A stretch of DNA of 63,162 nucleotides from positions 593,574 through 656,735 of the forward strand of contig NZ_JAEAMR010000010.1 of the NCBI RefSeq assembly GCF_015999245.1, written 5' to 3'. The stretch comes from Streptomyces sp. AV19. Lineage in GTDB: Bacteria > Actinomycetota > Actinomycetes > Streptomycetales > Streptomycetaceae. The position numbers and the translations under genes are program-made. The notes under the pieces are model-generated. The model saw only the letters and a program-made list of their open reading frames with translations. It did no database searches and had not been told where the DNA came from. The stretch's first letter is position 1. Each line of letters starts with the position of its first letter. Positions 35,523 through 44,375 of the stretch are shown here, one piece after another.

Positions 35523-36773
35523 CTACCCCCGCAGTACCTTCCCCGCATACGCCCGCCACCGCTCCGTGAACTCCTGAACGCTCACCCCGAGCACATCGCT
35601 CAGCCCCCGCTCCACAGAACCCCTCTTCGCACCAACCGCCCGGTAGAAGTCGACCAACCGCCCCTCCCCCCACCGCTCCGCCACCATCCGGCACGCCAGC
35701 CATCCCCCTTCGTACGCCCGCGCCAGCCGCCCCGGCTCCCCCGTGAAGCCGAAGTCCGCGTCCGCGGGCAGCCCCCTGGGCGCCCCCGAGGAGGCGACCG
35801 AGCGGGCGAGCTCCGGGGCGACCTGACGCGGCGTACGCCGGGAACCCCGGTACGCGACCCAGTCCGCGAACCCCTCCGAGAGCCACATCGGCATCGCCCG
35901 CGGCGTACTGTCCCGCGTCGCGACGTGCGTGGCCTCGTGCGTGAGCACGGTCCGCCGGCCGAAGTCCCCGAGCGCCCCGTACGCCTCGGGGTTGACCACG
36001 ATCCGCGCGGGCGTCCCGGTCCCGTCCCCGGTGGTGACGGCCGCGATGCCCCGGTAGTCGGAGGCCGGCGCCCCGAGCAGGGCGCCCATCCGCTCCAGCG
36101 AGGCGGGCATCTCGACCACGACCCGGTCGAAGGGGCCGTCCTTCCAGGCCGCGCCCACCGCCGGCACCGCCGCGTCCACGAGCGCGGCCACGGACCGCAG
36201 CAGGTCCGCCTGCTGCCCCGCCCCCAGGACGAGGCCGTGGGCGCCCCGCACCACCGTGACCCGGCCCTGCTCCCACAGCTGCCGGTCGCCGGACGCCGTG
36301 TCGTCGCCGGCCACGTACCACCGTCCGTCCCGCCGCACCGCGGTCAGCCGCACGGGCACGGTGACCGGCGCCGCGTCGTACCCGGCGAGGCGGTAGCGGA
36401 GTCGGGCCTCGACGGCCACCCGGTGGCCGGACCCGGCGGCGGGGGCGAAGCCGCCCAGGCGCGCCACCCGGTAGTCCCAGGAGGCGAACGGGACGTCCGC
36501 GAGGTTCTCGTAGACCTGCCGCCGCCGGTCGCGGTAGGCCCCCGCCTCCGGGGCGGGGTCCACGGCGTCGGCGTAGGCCCGCTCGTCGTGCCCGCGGACG
36601 GCCGCCGCCCAGCGGTCCAGCAACTGCTGCACGGCAACGGAATCGGCCCGGCCGCCGCCGTCGGGACCGACGGTCTCACAGCCGGCCAGGGCGGCCTGGA
36701 GCACAAGCAGCAGAGCGGCCAGGCGGCACACCGCCCGGCGCCCGATCCACCGCGTGCGGCCGTCCATGGCCAT
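35523..36773 (-). CDS. lipoprotein with HExxH metallopeptidase-like domain
   Basis: 416 aa. The signal sequence ends in a lipobox (AALAGCE, Cys near 32), so it is a surface lipoprotein. The C-terminal half carries LTHEATHVATRD followed by WLSEGFADWVAYRG, the HExxH...E zinc pattern of gluzincin 'peptidase MA-like' proteins. The N-terminal half looks like a nuclear-transport-factor-2-type fold (LLDRWAAAVRGHDERAYADAVDP). It may be a protease or a binding protein that lost activity; the three zinc ligands are intact. It ends inside a repeat region shared with the GT87 gene. Confidence 0.83.
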   Translation of the reverse strand: MAMDGRTRWIGRRAVCRLAALLLVLQAALAGCETVGPDGGGRADSVAVQQLLDRWAAAVRGHDERAYADAVDPAPEAGAYRDRRRQVYENLADVPFASWDYRVARLGGFAPAAGSGHRVAVEARLRYRLAGYDAAPVTVPVRLTAVRRDGRWYVAGDDTASGDRQLWEQGRVTVVRGAHGLVLGAGQQADLLRSVAALVDAAVPAVGAAWKDGPFDRVVVEMPASLERMGALLGAPASDYRGIAAVTTGDGTGTPARIVVNPEAYGALGDFGRRTVLTHEATHVATRDSTPRAMPMWLSEGFADWVAYRGSRRTPRQVAPELARSVASSGAPRGLPADADFGFTGEPGRLARAYEGGWLACRMVAERWGEGRLVDFYRAVGAKRGSVERGLSDVLGVSVQEFTERWRAYAGKVLRG

Positions 36774-36838
36774 GCATCGTACGAGCCGGCCGGCCGGATG
36801 CCGGTGACCGGGCGGCGGTCAGGGCCGCGGAAGCACGC

Positions 36839-37933
36839 TCACGGCCGGGTGATGGAGGAGATCGGCATCATGTTGGCGGGGTCGTAGCGCACCCGTGCCC
36901 CGGGGTAGGGGGCGTGCACGACCTGCCCGTTGCCCACGTACATGCCCACGTGGCTCGCGTCGTCCCGGTAGATGACCAGGTCCCCGGGCCTGGCGTCGGA
37001 GAGCGAGACGTGCCGGCCCGCGTTGCGCTGGGCCTGCGAGGTGCGCGGCAGGCCCACCCCGGCCCGCCCGTAGGCCCACTGCATCAGCCCGGAGCAGTCG
37101 AAGGCGGACGGGCCGGTCGCCCCCCAGGCGTAGGGCGTGCCGACCGCCGAGCGGGCGGCCATCGCCGCGGCGGCGCCGCGCGAGGACGAGGCGCCGACGG
37201 CCGCGGCGGCATCGCCGCCGCCCGGGAGCGAGGCGGCGAGCCGGGAGAGCGGCGGCAGGGAGCCGGGGCGCTCCGCCCCGCCGCCGGAGCGCGAGGCGCG
37301 GGCGTAGTCCTGCCGTTCCTGGTCCGGCAGGGAGTTGAGCAGCCGGCGCGCCGCGGCGAGCTTGCCCTCGACCTCGCGCTTGTGCCGCGCGACGGCCCTG
37401 CGGCCCTCCTCCAGCTCGGCGAGGGTGCGGCCGGCCTCGGCCCGCTCCTGGGTCAGGGCCCGCTGGGCGGCCAGCAGGGCGTGCAGCTGCCCGGCCTGAC
37501 GGCCCGTGACGCGGTCGAGGACGGAGGCCCGGTCGAGGTAGCGCTCGGGGTCGGAGGAGAGGAGCAGCCGCAGGGCCGGGTCCACCGCTCCGGCGCGGTA
37601 CTGGGCGGAGGCGACCATGCCGAGGGCGGTGCGCATCGCGTTGACCTTCTCCTGGCCGCGGGCGACCCGGTCGGCGGCCTGTTCGACCTTCCGCCGCAGG
37701 GCGCCGGCCCGTTCGTCGGCGGCGTTGAACTTCTCGGTGGCCCGCTCGGCCTGTTCGTAGAGCCGGTCGATCTGCTCCTTGACCGTCCCGGTGGCGTCGC
37801 CGGCGGGCCCGGGACGGGCGCTGGCGGGTGCCGCCGAGAGGGCGGCCGCCGCGGTGGCCACGGCGGCGGACAGGACGGTGACCCGGACGGTCCGGTTGCA
37901 ACCGGGGTGTGCGGGCCGGCGATGGGACGCCAC
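36839..37933 (-). CDS. secreted NlpC/P60 peptidoglycan hydrolase (RipA-like), copy A
   Basis: 364 aa from the GTG at 37933, chosen because the adjacent paralogue also begins MASHRRP and a GGGAG site precedes it; the frame is open up to 38029. A signal peptide ends near APASA. A coiled coil of about 170 residues follows (IDRLYEQAERATEKFNAAD...), then an Ala/Gly linker, then the NlpC/P60 domain: catalytic Cys in FDCSGLMQWAYG near 279, His in DASHVGMYVGNG. It cleaves peptide cross-bridges in the wall, with the coiled coil thought to restrain it. It is tandem with copy B. Confidence 0.92.
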   Translation of the reverse strand: MASHRRPAHPGCNRTVRVTVLSAAVATAAAALSAAPASARPGPAGDATGTVKEQIDRLYEQAERATEKFNAADERAGALRRKVEQAADRVARGQEKVNAMRTALGMVASAQYRAGAVDPALRLLLSSDPERYLDRASVLDRVTGRQAGQLHALLAAQRALTQERAEAGRTLAELEEGRRAVARHKREVEGKLAAARRLLNSLPDQERQDYARASRSGGGAERPGSLPPLSRLAASLPGGGDAAAAVGASSSRGAAAAMAARSAVGTPYAWGATGPSAFDCSGLMQWAYGRAGVGLPRTSQAQRNAGRHVSLSDARPGDLVIYRDDASHVGMYVGNGQVVHAPYPGARVRYDPANMMPISSITRP

Positions 37934-38185
37934 GTGCTGCCGTACTCCCTTCACTGCGCGGGCCCCTCGCGCCCGGACGGGCGATCGCTGGCCGGGGCAC
38001 CGCGCGGCAGACAGTAGCGGCGCGTTCACCCCCGGTTCAAAGACCTCGCGGCGGCGCCGGGCCCCGGTACGCCGGACGCCCCGCCCAAGACGCAGGTCAT
38101 GGGCGGGGCGTCACGTCCCCGCAAGTCGCCGCGGGGGCGACCCGATTCGCCCGAACGGGCGGATGGGCGCGGGCGGCGGGGGACG

Positions 38186-39295
38186 TCAGCCGACGCGCAC
38201 GCCGAACTGGAACGGCATGTTGCTCATCGCCTCGTAGCGGACCACGGTGCCGGTGCGCGGGGCGTGCAGGACCTGGCCGTTGCCGGCGTAGAGGCCGACG
38301 TGGTGCTGGTCGCCGTAGAAGATCACCAGGTCGCCGGGCTGGAGCTGGCTCTGGTCGTAGATGCGGGTGCCGTTGTTGGCCTGGGCCTGGGAGGTGCGGT
38401 CCAGGGTGACGCCCGCCTGCGCGTACGCCCAGGAGGTCAGGCCGGAGCAGTCGAAGGAGCTCGGGCCGGTCGCGCCCCACACGTACGGCGAACCGATCTT
38501 GGAGGCGGCGGCGTTGAGCGCGGCGCCGGCGCGGCCCGAGGCGGGCACGTGCTTGCCGGAGGACGAGGAGGAGCCGCTGTCCCCGCTCTTGGACGAGCCC
38601 TCCTGGGCGGAGGAGTCGTCCTTGGCCTGCTCCTTGGCCTCGGCCGCGGACTTGGCGGCCTCGGCCTTCTCCTGGGCCTCCAGCTCCGCGCGCTCCTTCT
38701 CGGTGAGCTGGTTGAGGACGTCGCGGGCCTCGGCCAGCTTGCCCTGCACCGCGGACTTCTGCTCGCCGAGCGCCTTGCGCGTGGCCTCCAGGTCGGCGAG
38801 CTTGCCGGCGGCCTCCTCGCGCTGCTGCTTGAGGACGCGCTGCTTGACGGATATCTGCTTGAGGGTCTCCGCCTGCTTGGCGCTGACCTGGTTGAGGGTG
38901 GACGCCCTCTGAAGGTAGCTGTCCGGGTCGGAGGAGAGCAGCAGTTGGAGCGAGGGGTCCACGGAGCCGGAGCGGTACTGGGCGGTGGCCACCGAACCGA
39001 GGCCGTCGCGCAGCTTGTTGACGTCCTCCTGGCCGCGGGCGACGCGGTCCTGGAGCTCGCCGACCTCCTTCTCCAGCTTCTCCTGCTTCTGCTTGGCCCC
39101 GTTGAACTTCTCGGTGGCCTGCTCGGCCTCCTCGTAGAACTTGTCGACCTTCTCCTTGGCCTCGCTCTTGGTGGGCTTGGCGCCGGGATCGGCGTGGGCC
39201 GCCTGGGCGGAGAGGGCGACGGCAGCGGCGGCGGTCGCGGTGAGGACGGTCACCCGAGTGCGGCTCGGCTGCTTGGGACGACGGTGGGACGCCAC
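38186..39295 (-). CDS. secreted NlpC/P60 peptidoglycan hydrolase (RipA-like), copy B
   Basis: 369 aa, GTG start (MASHRRPKQPS). Signal peptide to about AHADP; long coiled coil (VDKFYEEAEQATEKFNGAKQKQEKLEKEVGEL split over several heptads); a Ser/Gly-rich flexible linker; C-terminal NlpC/P60 domain with FDCSGLTSWAYA (Cys near 282) and QHHVGLYAGNGQVLHAP. It has the same architecture as the next gene downstream, from which it is separated by about 250 bp, so both arose by tandem duplication. A leader of over 300 nt precedes it. Confidence 0.92.
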   Translation of the reverse strand: MASHRRPKQPSRTRVTVLTATAAAAVALSAQAAHADPGAKPTKSEAKEKVDKFYEEAEQATEKFNGAKQKQEKLEKEVGELQDRVARGQEDVNKLRDGLGSVATAQYRSGSVDPSLQLLLSSDPDSYLQRASTLNQVSAKQAETLKQISVKQRVLKQQREEAAGKLADLEATRKALGEQKSAVQGKLAEARDVLNQLTEKERAELEAQEKAEAAKSAAEAKEQAKDDSSAQEGSSKSGDSGSSSSSGKHVPASGRAGAALNAAASKIGSPYVWGATGPSSFDCSGLTSWAYAQAGVTLDRTSQAQANNGTRIYDQSQLQPGDLVIFYGDQHHVGLYAGNGQVLHAPRTGTVVRYEAMSNMPFQFGVRVG

Positions 39296-39454
39296 GGAGT
39301 CGAGCTCCTTCGATTCCTCGGCCGCCGCCCGCGCTCGCGATGGCCGGGCCCGGCGGGAACTTCACCGTCATCCCGAATGGATGATCGCCGGGTGAAGGTT
39401 CGAGGACCGACCTTAGTGACCCTCACATGATCGGTTCAAATCCCCTTGCGGAAA

Positions 39455-39610
39455 TTCTCCCCCGGCCGCCCCATCCTTTACCAGGGTTTGCCTCGCATTG
39501 CCGGTCCGGCGTGCCCCCTTGGGCCTGCGGTTCCGGCCGGGGGTCCGGGGGTTGTCCCCCGGGAAAATGCAGCACCGGGGGAAACACAAGCCGTAACGAA
39601 CTTCTGACAC
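39455..39610 (-). ncRNA. candidate structured leader (possible c-di-AMP/ydaO riboswitch)
   Basis: On the minus strand the untranslated region before the NlpC/P60 gene holds several strong pairings (cccggggg/cccccggg) and a 3' stretch aggcaaaccctggtaaagga that resembles the end of the ydaO motif (AGGCAA...AAAGGA). In actinobacteria c-di-AMP riboswitches are known upstream of NlpC/P60 and rpf genes. I could not align the whole consensus, so this is tentative. Confidence 0.35.
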
Positions 39611-39632
39611 GACGATACCTCCCGGACACCTC

Positions 39633-41003
39633 TCAGGTGCGCGCAAGTCGCTTGAGCAGCAAGGCCGATGCGACCGGCCGCGCCCCCGCCTTGGCGACCC
39701 CGTCCGCCACCTCGCGGTCCGTGGAGACCACCACCACCGGCCGGCCCGGCGGCTCCGCCCGCACCAGCTGGCGGATCAGCTCGTCCGCCGTGACGCCCGG
39801 CTTGCTGAACAGCACCCGTACCCCGCGCGGCGGCGCCAGCAGCACCGGCGCGGCCAGCTCCGCGCCGTCGAAGACGCACGTCATCTCGGCGCCGGTCTGC
39901 GCGGCCAGCATCGCCAGCCCGCCCAGCAGCCGCAGCCGCTGCTTGTCCAACGGCATCGTCGGATAGCCGGTCTTGGTGACGTTGTAGCCGTCCACCACCA
40001 GGTGCGCCTGCGGCAGCGCCAGCAGTTGGTCGAGCAGCGCCGGGTCGGTCTCCGACAGGGCGCGCGCCGCGATGTCCTTGGGCGTCATCTGCCCCGGCTG
40101 CACGGCGTCCACCAGGTCCGCGGGGTGCACCGAGGCGGGCGGCAGGGCCAGTTCGCGGCGCAGCCCCTGGGCGGCGTCCAGCACCGTGTCCAGCAGCAGC
40201 CGCAGCCGCATGTCCTCCACGCTGCGTCCCTCGCGCACCGCCCGGCGGCTCGCCTCCAGCGCCGCCTCGGCCTCCGCGAGGCGGGCCTTGGTCCGCCGCG
40301 TCTCGCCCAGCGCCGCCGCCAGTTCGGCCGCGGACGACTGGCGCAGCGCCTCCAGCTCGCCCTGGAGCTTGCGCAGCGCGGCCTCGCCGCGCCGTACGTC
40401 GCTCTGCGCGCTGCGCAGCTTGCGCTGGAGGGTCTCGCCCTCCTTGCGGGCCGCGTCCAGGTCCGCGCGGAAGCGCTCGGACTCCGCGCGCGCGTCGCCG
40501 CGCGCCTGCTCCAGTTCCCCGCGCAGCCTGCCCAGTTCGCGCCGGGCCTCCTCGCCGGCCCGCTCGGCGCCGGCCCGCTGGGCCTCCTCGCCGGCCGCGG
40601 TGACGAGCTTGACCCAGCCCGGCGGGCGCAGCACGAAGGCCATCGCCGCCACGTCCTCCGGGTCGGCGGCGGCCGGCGGCGACCCGGCCTCCACGGCCTG
40701 GGCCAGCTCGGAGCCGCCCTCGCGCAGCCGGGCGGAGATCCGCTGCCGGAAGGCGGGGTCGCCCTCGACGGCGGCCGCCATCGCGTTGCCCGCGAACCGG
40801 GCCCGGCGAACGGGGGTGAAACGGGCGTACTGCCGCAGCTGCGGCGGGAGTTCGGAGAGGGTCAGCCCGCCGAACGCCTCGGCCACCAGGCCGATGACCC
40901 GGCGCCGGATCCCCTCCGGCAACGGGCGGTCGAGCACCTCGCTGACGTCCTCGGCCCGACCGTCCTCACCGGCCGTCCCCTCGTCGTCCGTGTGCTCCAC
41001 CAC
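39633..41003 (-). CDS. NYN-domain (YacP-like) RNA-binding protein with long coiled coil
   Basis: About 456 aa. The N-terminal part (LPEGIRRRVIGLVAEAFGG...) is a helical domain common to this actinobacterial family. A coiled coil follows around residues 130-250 (EEARRELGRLRGELEQARGD). The C-terminal NYN/PIN-like nuclease domain has HLVVDGYNVTKTGYP, TCVFDGAE and VVVVSTDREVADGVAKAG, with the acidic residues needed for metal-dependent RNA cleavage. I take a GTG at 41003 after GGGAG; GTG at 41000 is equally possible. Its role is probably RNA processing or decay. Confidence 0.85.
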   Translation of the reverse strand: MVEHTDDEGTAGEDGRAEDVSEVLDRPLPEGIRRRVIGLVAEAFGGLTLSELPPQLRQYARFTPVRRARFAGNAMAAAVEGDPAFRQRISARLREGGSELAQAVEAGSPPAAADPEDVAAMAFVLRPPGWVKLVTAAGEEAQRAGAERAGEEARRELGRLRGELEQARGDARAESERFRADLDAARKEGETLQRKLRSAQSDVRRGEAALRKLQGELEALRQSSAAELAAALGETRRTKARLAEAEAALEASRRAVREGRSVEDMRLRLLLDTVLDAAQGLRRELALPPASVHPADLVDAVQPGQMTPKDIAARALSETDPALLDQLLALPQAHLVVDGYNVTKTGYPTMPLDKQRLRLLGGLAMLAAQTGAEMTCVFDGAELAAPVLLAPPRGVRVLFSKPGVTADELIRQLVRAEPPGRPVVVVSTDREVADGVAKAGARPVASALLLKRLART

Positions 41004-41023
41004 CGCTGCGTCGCTCCCGTTCC

Positions 41024-41263
41024 TCAGCCGCTCGTATCCGGCCTGTCCACCACTTCGATCCGGTCGGTCGCGTTGCACCAACGGCAACGCACGGACTCGA
41101 TCGTCTCACTGACCACGTCCCGCTCCTCCACAGTGGGTTCTCCCGCGAGATCGAGGTGGACATATTCCACGGCCTTGACCGTGCGCGTCACGTCGAACCG
41201 TGTGAGGTTTCCGCACAGAGTGCAGCGCCACCGCGTCGCGGCGGTCGGCAGGGGAACGCCCAT
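41024..41263 (-). CDS. small zinc-ribbon-like protein
   Basis: 79 aa with two CxxC pairs (RCTLCGNLTRFDVTRTV and VRCRWCNATDRIEVV) that should bind one zinc ion. It lies 21 bp upstream of the NYN gene on the same strand, so the two are likely co-transcribed. The sequence looks well conserved and not random, but I know no assigned function. Confidence 0.82.
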   Translation of the reverse strand: MGVPLPTAATRWRCTLCGNLTRFDVTRTVKAVEYVHLDLAGEPTVEERDVVSETIESVRCRWCNATDRIEVVDRPDTSG

Positions 41264-41403
41264 GATGTCGTCCGTCCTCCGGAGGTGTGGCCTTTGTCGT
41301 AACCCTACGGCCTGCCGGTCCCGCGGCGGGCCGGAGCCGGTGCGCGCCGGGCCGCCCGGCGGGGCACTGCGTACGGCTTGTCCCGGTACGCCATGATCTG
41401 GAC

Positions 41404-42126
41404 ATGATCGTAAGGCAAGCGCGACGGGATCCGGCCGGCCGCCGGCCCTGGGTCACCCGCACCCTGATCGCCGCCTGCTGCGCGCTCTTCCTCCTCGGCC
41501 CCGCCTCCGGCCTCGACCCGGCGTACGGCACCGGCGGCGAGCTGCTCGCCGCGCAGACCTCCTACTTCGAGCGCTGGGGCGTGGTCCCGGACGAGCTGTG
41601 GCACTCCCCTCCCGCGGCGCTGCTCACCCCGCTGACCGCGCTGTTCGTCCACGGCAACTGGCTGCATCTGCTGGGCAACATGCTCTTCCTCCACGTCTTC
41701 GGGGCGATGGCCGAGGAACGGCTGGGCCGCCTCTCCTTCGCCCTGTGCTACTTGGTCACCGGCTACCTGGCCCTGCTCGGCTACGCGGCGGCGCACCCGC
41801 ACTCCGGCCAGTCCCTCGTGGGCGCCTCCGGGGCCATCTCCGGAGTGCTCGGCGCGTTCCTCCATCTCTTCCCCCGGGCCAGGGTCACCAGCCTCTTCCC
41901 CTTCCTCTTCTTCCTGCCGCTGCGCTTCCCGGCCTGGGCGGTGCTGCTGTTCTGGTTCGCGCTCCAGTGGCCGGGCGCCGGCGCCGCGGGCGACCGGCCG
42001 GGGGTGGCCTATCTGGCCCACGTCCTGGGCTTCGCCCTCGGCTTCGGCTTCGCATGGGTGAGCGGACGGCGTCCGGTTAGAGTGAAGGACGACGCCGGGT
42101 CCACCGAAGGAGACAGAACGACGTGA
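41404..42126 (+). CDS. rhomboid-family intramembrane serine protease
   Basis: 240 aa, about six membrane segments. HGNWLHLLGNMLFLHVFG gives the conserved H-x-x-x-N of helix 2. The nucleophile Ser is in GASGAISGVLGAFL near residue 142 and the dyad His in AHVLGFALGF near 206. It cleaves membrane-protein substrates within the bilayer; the substrate is unknown. The ATG at 41404 is chosen over upstream codons because the preceding frame shows no homology. Its TGA overlaps the next GTG. Confidence 0.9.
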   Translation: MIVRQARRDPAGRRPWVTRTLIAACCALFLLGPASGLDPAYGTGGELLAAQTSYFERWGVVPDELWHSPPAALLTPLTALFVHGNWLHLLGNMLFLHVFGAMAEERLGRLSFALCYLVTGYLALLGYAAAHPHSGQSLVGASGAISGVLGAFLHLFPRARVTSLFPFLFFLPLRFPAWAVLLFWFALQWPGAGAAGDRPGVAYLAHVLGFALGFGFAWVSGRRPVRVKDDAGSTEGDRTT

Positions 42127-42404
42127 TCACCTCGATCGTGCTCATCAAGACGGACGTGGACCGCATCCCCGAGATCGCCGAGCGGATCGCGGCCCTGGAG
42201 GGCGTCAGCGAGGTCTTCTCCGTCACCGGCGCCTACGACCTGATCGCGATGGTGCGGGTGGCCCGCCACGACGACCTGGCGGACGTCATCCCGGGCCGGA
42301 TCAGCAAGATCCCCGGCGTGGCCTCGACGGAGACGCACATCGCGTTCCGCACGTACTCGCAGCACGACCTGGAGGCGGCGTTCGCGATCGGCCTCGACAG
42401 CTAG
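42123..42404 (+). CDS. stand-alone Lrp/AsnC effector-binding (RAM) domain protein
   Basis: 93 aa, with no DNA-binding part; the whole protein is the AsnC/Lrp ligand-binding and oligomerisation fold (GVSEVFSVTGAYDLIAMVRV, IPGVASTETHIAFRTYS). Such SraA-like proteins may modulate full-length Lrp regulators or sense amino acids. The GTG start overlaps the rhomboid stop. It ends head-to-head with the aminotransferase gene, their stop codons overlapping by four bases (ctag). Confidence 0.88.
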   Translation: MITSIVLIKTDVDRIPEIAERIAALEGVSEVFSVTGAYDLIAMVRVARHDDLADVIPGRISKIPGVASTETHIAFRTYSQHDLEAAFAIGLDS

Positions 42405-43771
42405 GCCACCGGCCGGTCCGCCGGCTTCTCCGGCACGCAACGTCCGCCTTCCGTACGGTACGTCCACCGCGCGCCGTCCGTCGCCAGCTCCCGGGCCGCC
42501 CGGACGAAGCGGTCGACATGCTCCTCGGGCGTCCCCACCCCGAAGCTGACCCGGATCGCGCTCGCCGCCGGCGCCTCGTCCGCCGCCCCGCACTCGCCCG
42601 CGGTGCCGCCGTTCTCCGCGAGCAGCGCCCGCACCAGCGGATGGGCGCAGAAGAGCCCGTCGCGCACCCCGATCCCGTACTCGGCGGACAGCGCCGCCGC
42701 GAAGTGCGAGCTGTTCCACCCGTCCACGACGAAGGACACCACGCCCACGCGCGGCGCCTCGTCGCCGAACAGCGACACCACCCGCACCCCCGGCACCTCC
42801 GCGAGCCCCGCGCGCAGCCGGCCCAGCAGCGCCTGCTCCCGACCGGCCAGCCGCTCGAAGCCGGCCGCGGTCAGCGCCCGGCAGGCGGAGGCGATGGCGT
42901 AGGCACCGATCACATTGGGCGAACCGGCCTCGTGCCGGGCCACGGTGTCGTGCCACTCCACCACCGGCTCGCCCGCCGCGCCGCGCGTCACCCGGCGCGT
43001 GGCGCCGCCGCCGGCCAGGTACGGCTCGGCCCGGCGCAGCCAGTCCGCGCGCCCGGCCAGCACGCCGGCGCCGAACGGCGCGTACAGCTTGTGCCCGGAG
43101 AAGGCCACCCAGTCCACGTCCAGTTCGGCCACGTCCACCGCCTGGTGCGGCACGAGCTGCGCGGCGTCGAGGACGATCCGCGCCCCGTGCGCGTGCGCGG
43201 CCGCCGCCAACTCCCTTACGGGCCACAGCTCTCCGGTCACGTTCGACGCGCCCGTCACACAGACGAGGGCGGGCCCGTGCGGATCCCGGGCGGCAAGCGC
43301 CCGCTCCAGGGCATCGACCGCCTGCCCCGGGCTGCGGGGCGCGTCCAGCCAGGTCACGGCAGTATCCGCGCGACGCCCCCAGGGCAGCAGCGCGGCGTGG
43401 TGCTCGCTCTCGAACGCGAACACCCTTGTGCCGGGCGGGAGTACGGCCGCGAGGAGGTTGAGCGAATCGGTCGTCGAGCGGGTGAACACCACGTCGTCGC
43501 CCGGGCGGCAGCCGAGGAACTCCGCGACGGTGGCCCGGCTGTTCTCGAACAGGTCGGTGGACAGCTGCGACAGGTGACCCGCGCCGCGGTGCACGCTGCC
43601 GTAGTACGGCGCGTAGGCGGCGACGTCGTCCCACACCCGCTGCAGGGCGGGGGCGCTGGCCGCGTAGTCGAGGGCGGCGTACGGGACTTCGCCGCCGGTG
43701 ACGAGGGGGACGCGGACGTCGTGGCCGAGGACGGGGAGGGGGGCACTGATGGTCTCGACGGTTGCAGGCAT
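42401..43771 (-). CDS. class-V PLP aminotransferase/cysteine-desulfurase-like enzyme
   Basis: 456 aa. The fold-type-I core is visible: HRGAGHLSQLSTDLFENSRA, VVFTRSTTDSLNLLAAVLP, VTGASNVTGELWPV, the Asp of VLDAAQLVPH, and the Schiff-base Lys in AFSGHKLYAPFGAG. It resembles cysteine desulfurase/selenocysteine lyase relatives (CsdA/EgtE-like) and not IscS proper. The SAM-IV riboswitch 115 nt upstream ties it to sulfur or methionine metabolism (established for that riboswitch class; the exact reaction is inference). The start ATG follows GGGAG. Confidence 0.88.
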   Translation of the reverse strand: MPATVETISAPLPVLGHDVRVPLVTGGEVPYAALDYAASAPALQRVWDDVAAYAPYYGSVHRGAGHLSQLSTDLFENSRATVAEFLGCRPGDDVVFTRSTTDSLNLLAAVLPPGTRVFAFESEHHAALLPWGRRADTAVTWLDAPRSPGQAVDALERALAARDPHGPALVCVTGASNVTGELWPVRELAAAAHAHGARIVLDAAQLVPHQAVDVAELDVDWVAFSGHKLYAPFGAGVLAGRADWLRRAEPYLAGGGATRRVTRGAAGEPVVEWHDTVARHEAGSPNVIGAYAIASACRALTAAGFERLAGREQALLGRLRAGLAEVPGVRVVSLFGDEAPRVGVVSFVVDGWNSSHFAAALSAEYGIGVRDGLFCAHPLVRALLAENGGTAGECGAADEAPAASAIRVSFGVGTPEEHVDRFVRAARELATDGARWTYRTEGGRCVPEKPADRPVA

Positions 43772-43885
43772 GGCGAACTCCCGTGGGGCGCGTGAAGGAT
43801 GAACGTGCGGAGAAGGGGCCCTGGGCCCTAGCGCATTCGCTGCATCACGGAAGGTCTCCCTCGACGACCAGGATCCCTGGTGGAG

Positions 43886-44003
43886 GGATCCGCGCTTGCC
43901 GCAGACCTCGCTGCCTGCGACCCGGTCATCACCCGGGGCACCCCGCCACGGACGGAGGGTTGCCGGACAGCGGGCCGGGGCCGTATCGCTGTCGCTCGTG
44001 ACC
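43886..44003 (-). ncRNA. SAM-IV riboswitch
   Basis: Minus-strand sequence from 44003 to 43886 matches the actinomycete SAM-IV element. It opens GGTCACGAGCGACAGCG, then CCGGCAACCCTCC, GGCGGGGTGCC and CCGGGTGATGACC closing P1. A further hairpin then GGCAAGCGCGGATCC forms the 3' pseudoknot part that separates SAM-IV from SAM-I. It should reduce expression of the aminotransferase when S-adenosylmethionine is plentiful. Recognised by eye. Confidence 0.88.
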
Positions 44004-44039
44004 TGCGGGGAGTATGGCACAGCGGATCGCCATGGTGGA

Positions 44040-44370
44040 AGGGGGTTTTCCCCGGCCCTCCCCCGGAGGGGGCACCCCCAGTCCTCGAACTCCCCGGAGG
44101 GGGCAACCCCCAGACGGGCTGGATTGGCGCGCCGAATCAGCCCGTCTGGGGGTTGCCCCCTCCGGGGAGTTCGAGGACGAGCGGCGGAGCCGCGAACCCC
44201 GCCACCCCGCGGGTGGCGCACCCCCCCCCCCCCCCCGGGTTGGGGGCCCGGGGGGGCCCCCCCTAACGGGGGCGCGGGGGGCCACCCCCCCGCACCCCCG
44301 CGCGGCGCAGCCGCGCACCGGGCCCCGGGGCAGAGCCCCGGAAGAAATGGTGAAAGGGCGGGCCTGGGGC
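44040..44370. repeat. large palindromic repeat with 41-bp arms and a C18 tract
   Basis: Arms 44081-44121 and 44138-44178 are exact complements over 41 bp, and the 16-bp spacer (gattggcgcgccgaat) is itself nearly palindromic. To the right come an 18-base C homopolymer at 44221-44238 and more G/C runs, then the family end 'ggggcagagccccggaag' and 'ggtgaaagggcgg'. There is no gene in these 330 bp. Homopolymers of this kind are often mis-assembled. Confidence 0.9.
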
Positions 44371-44375
44371 AGACC

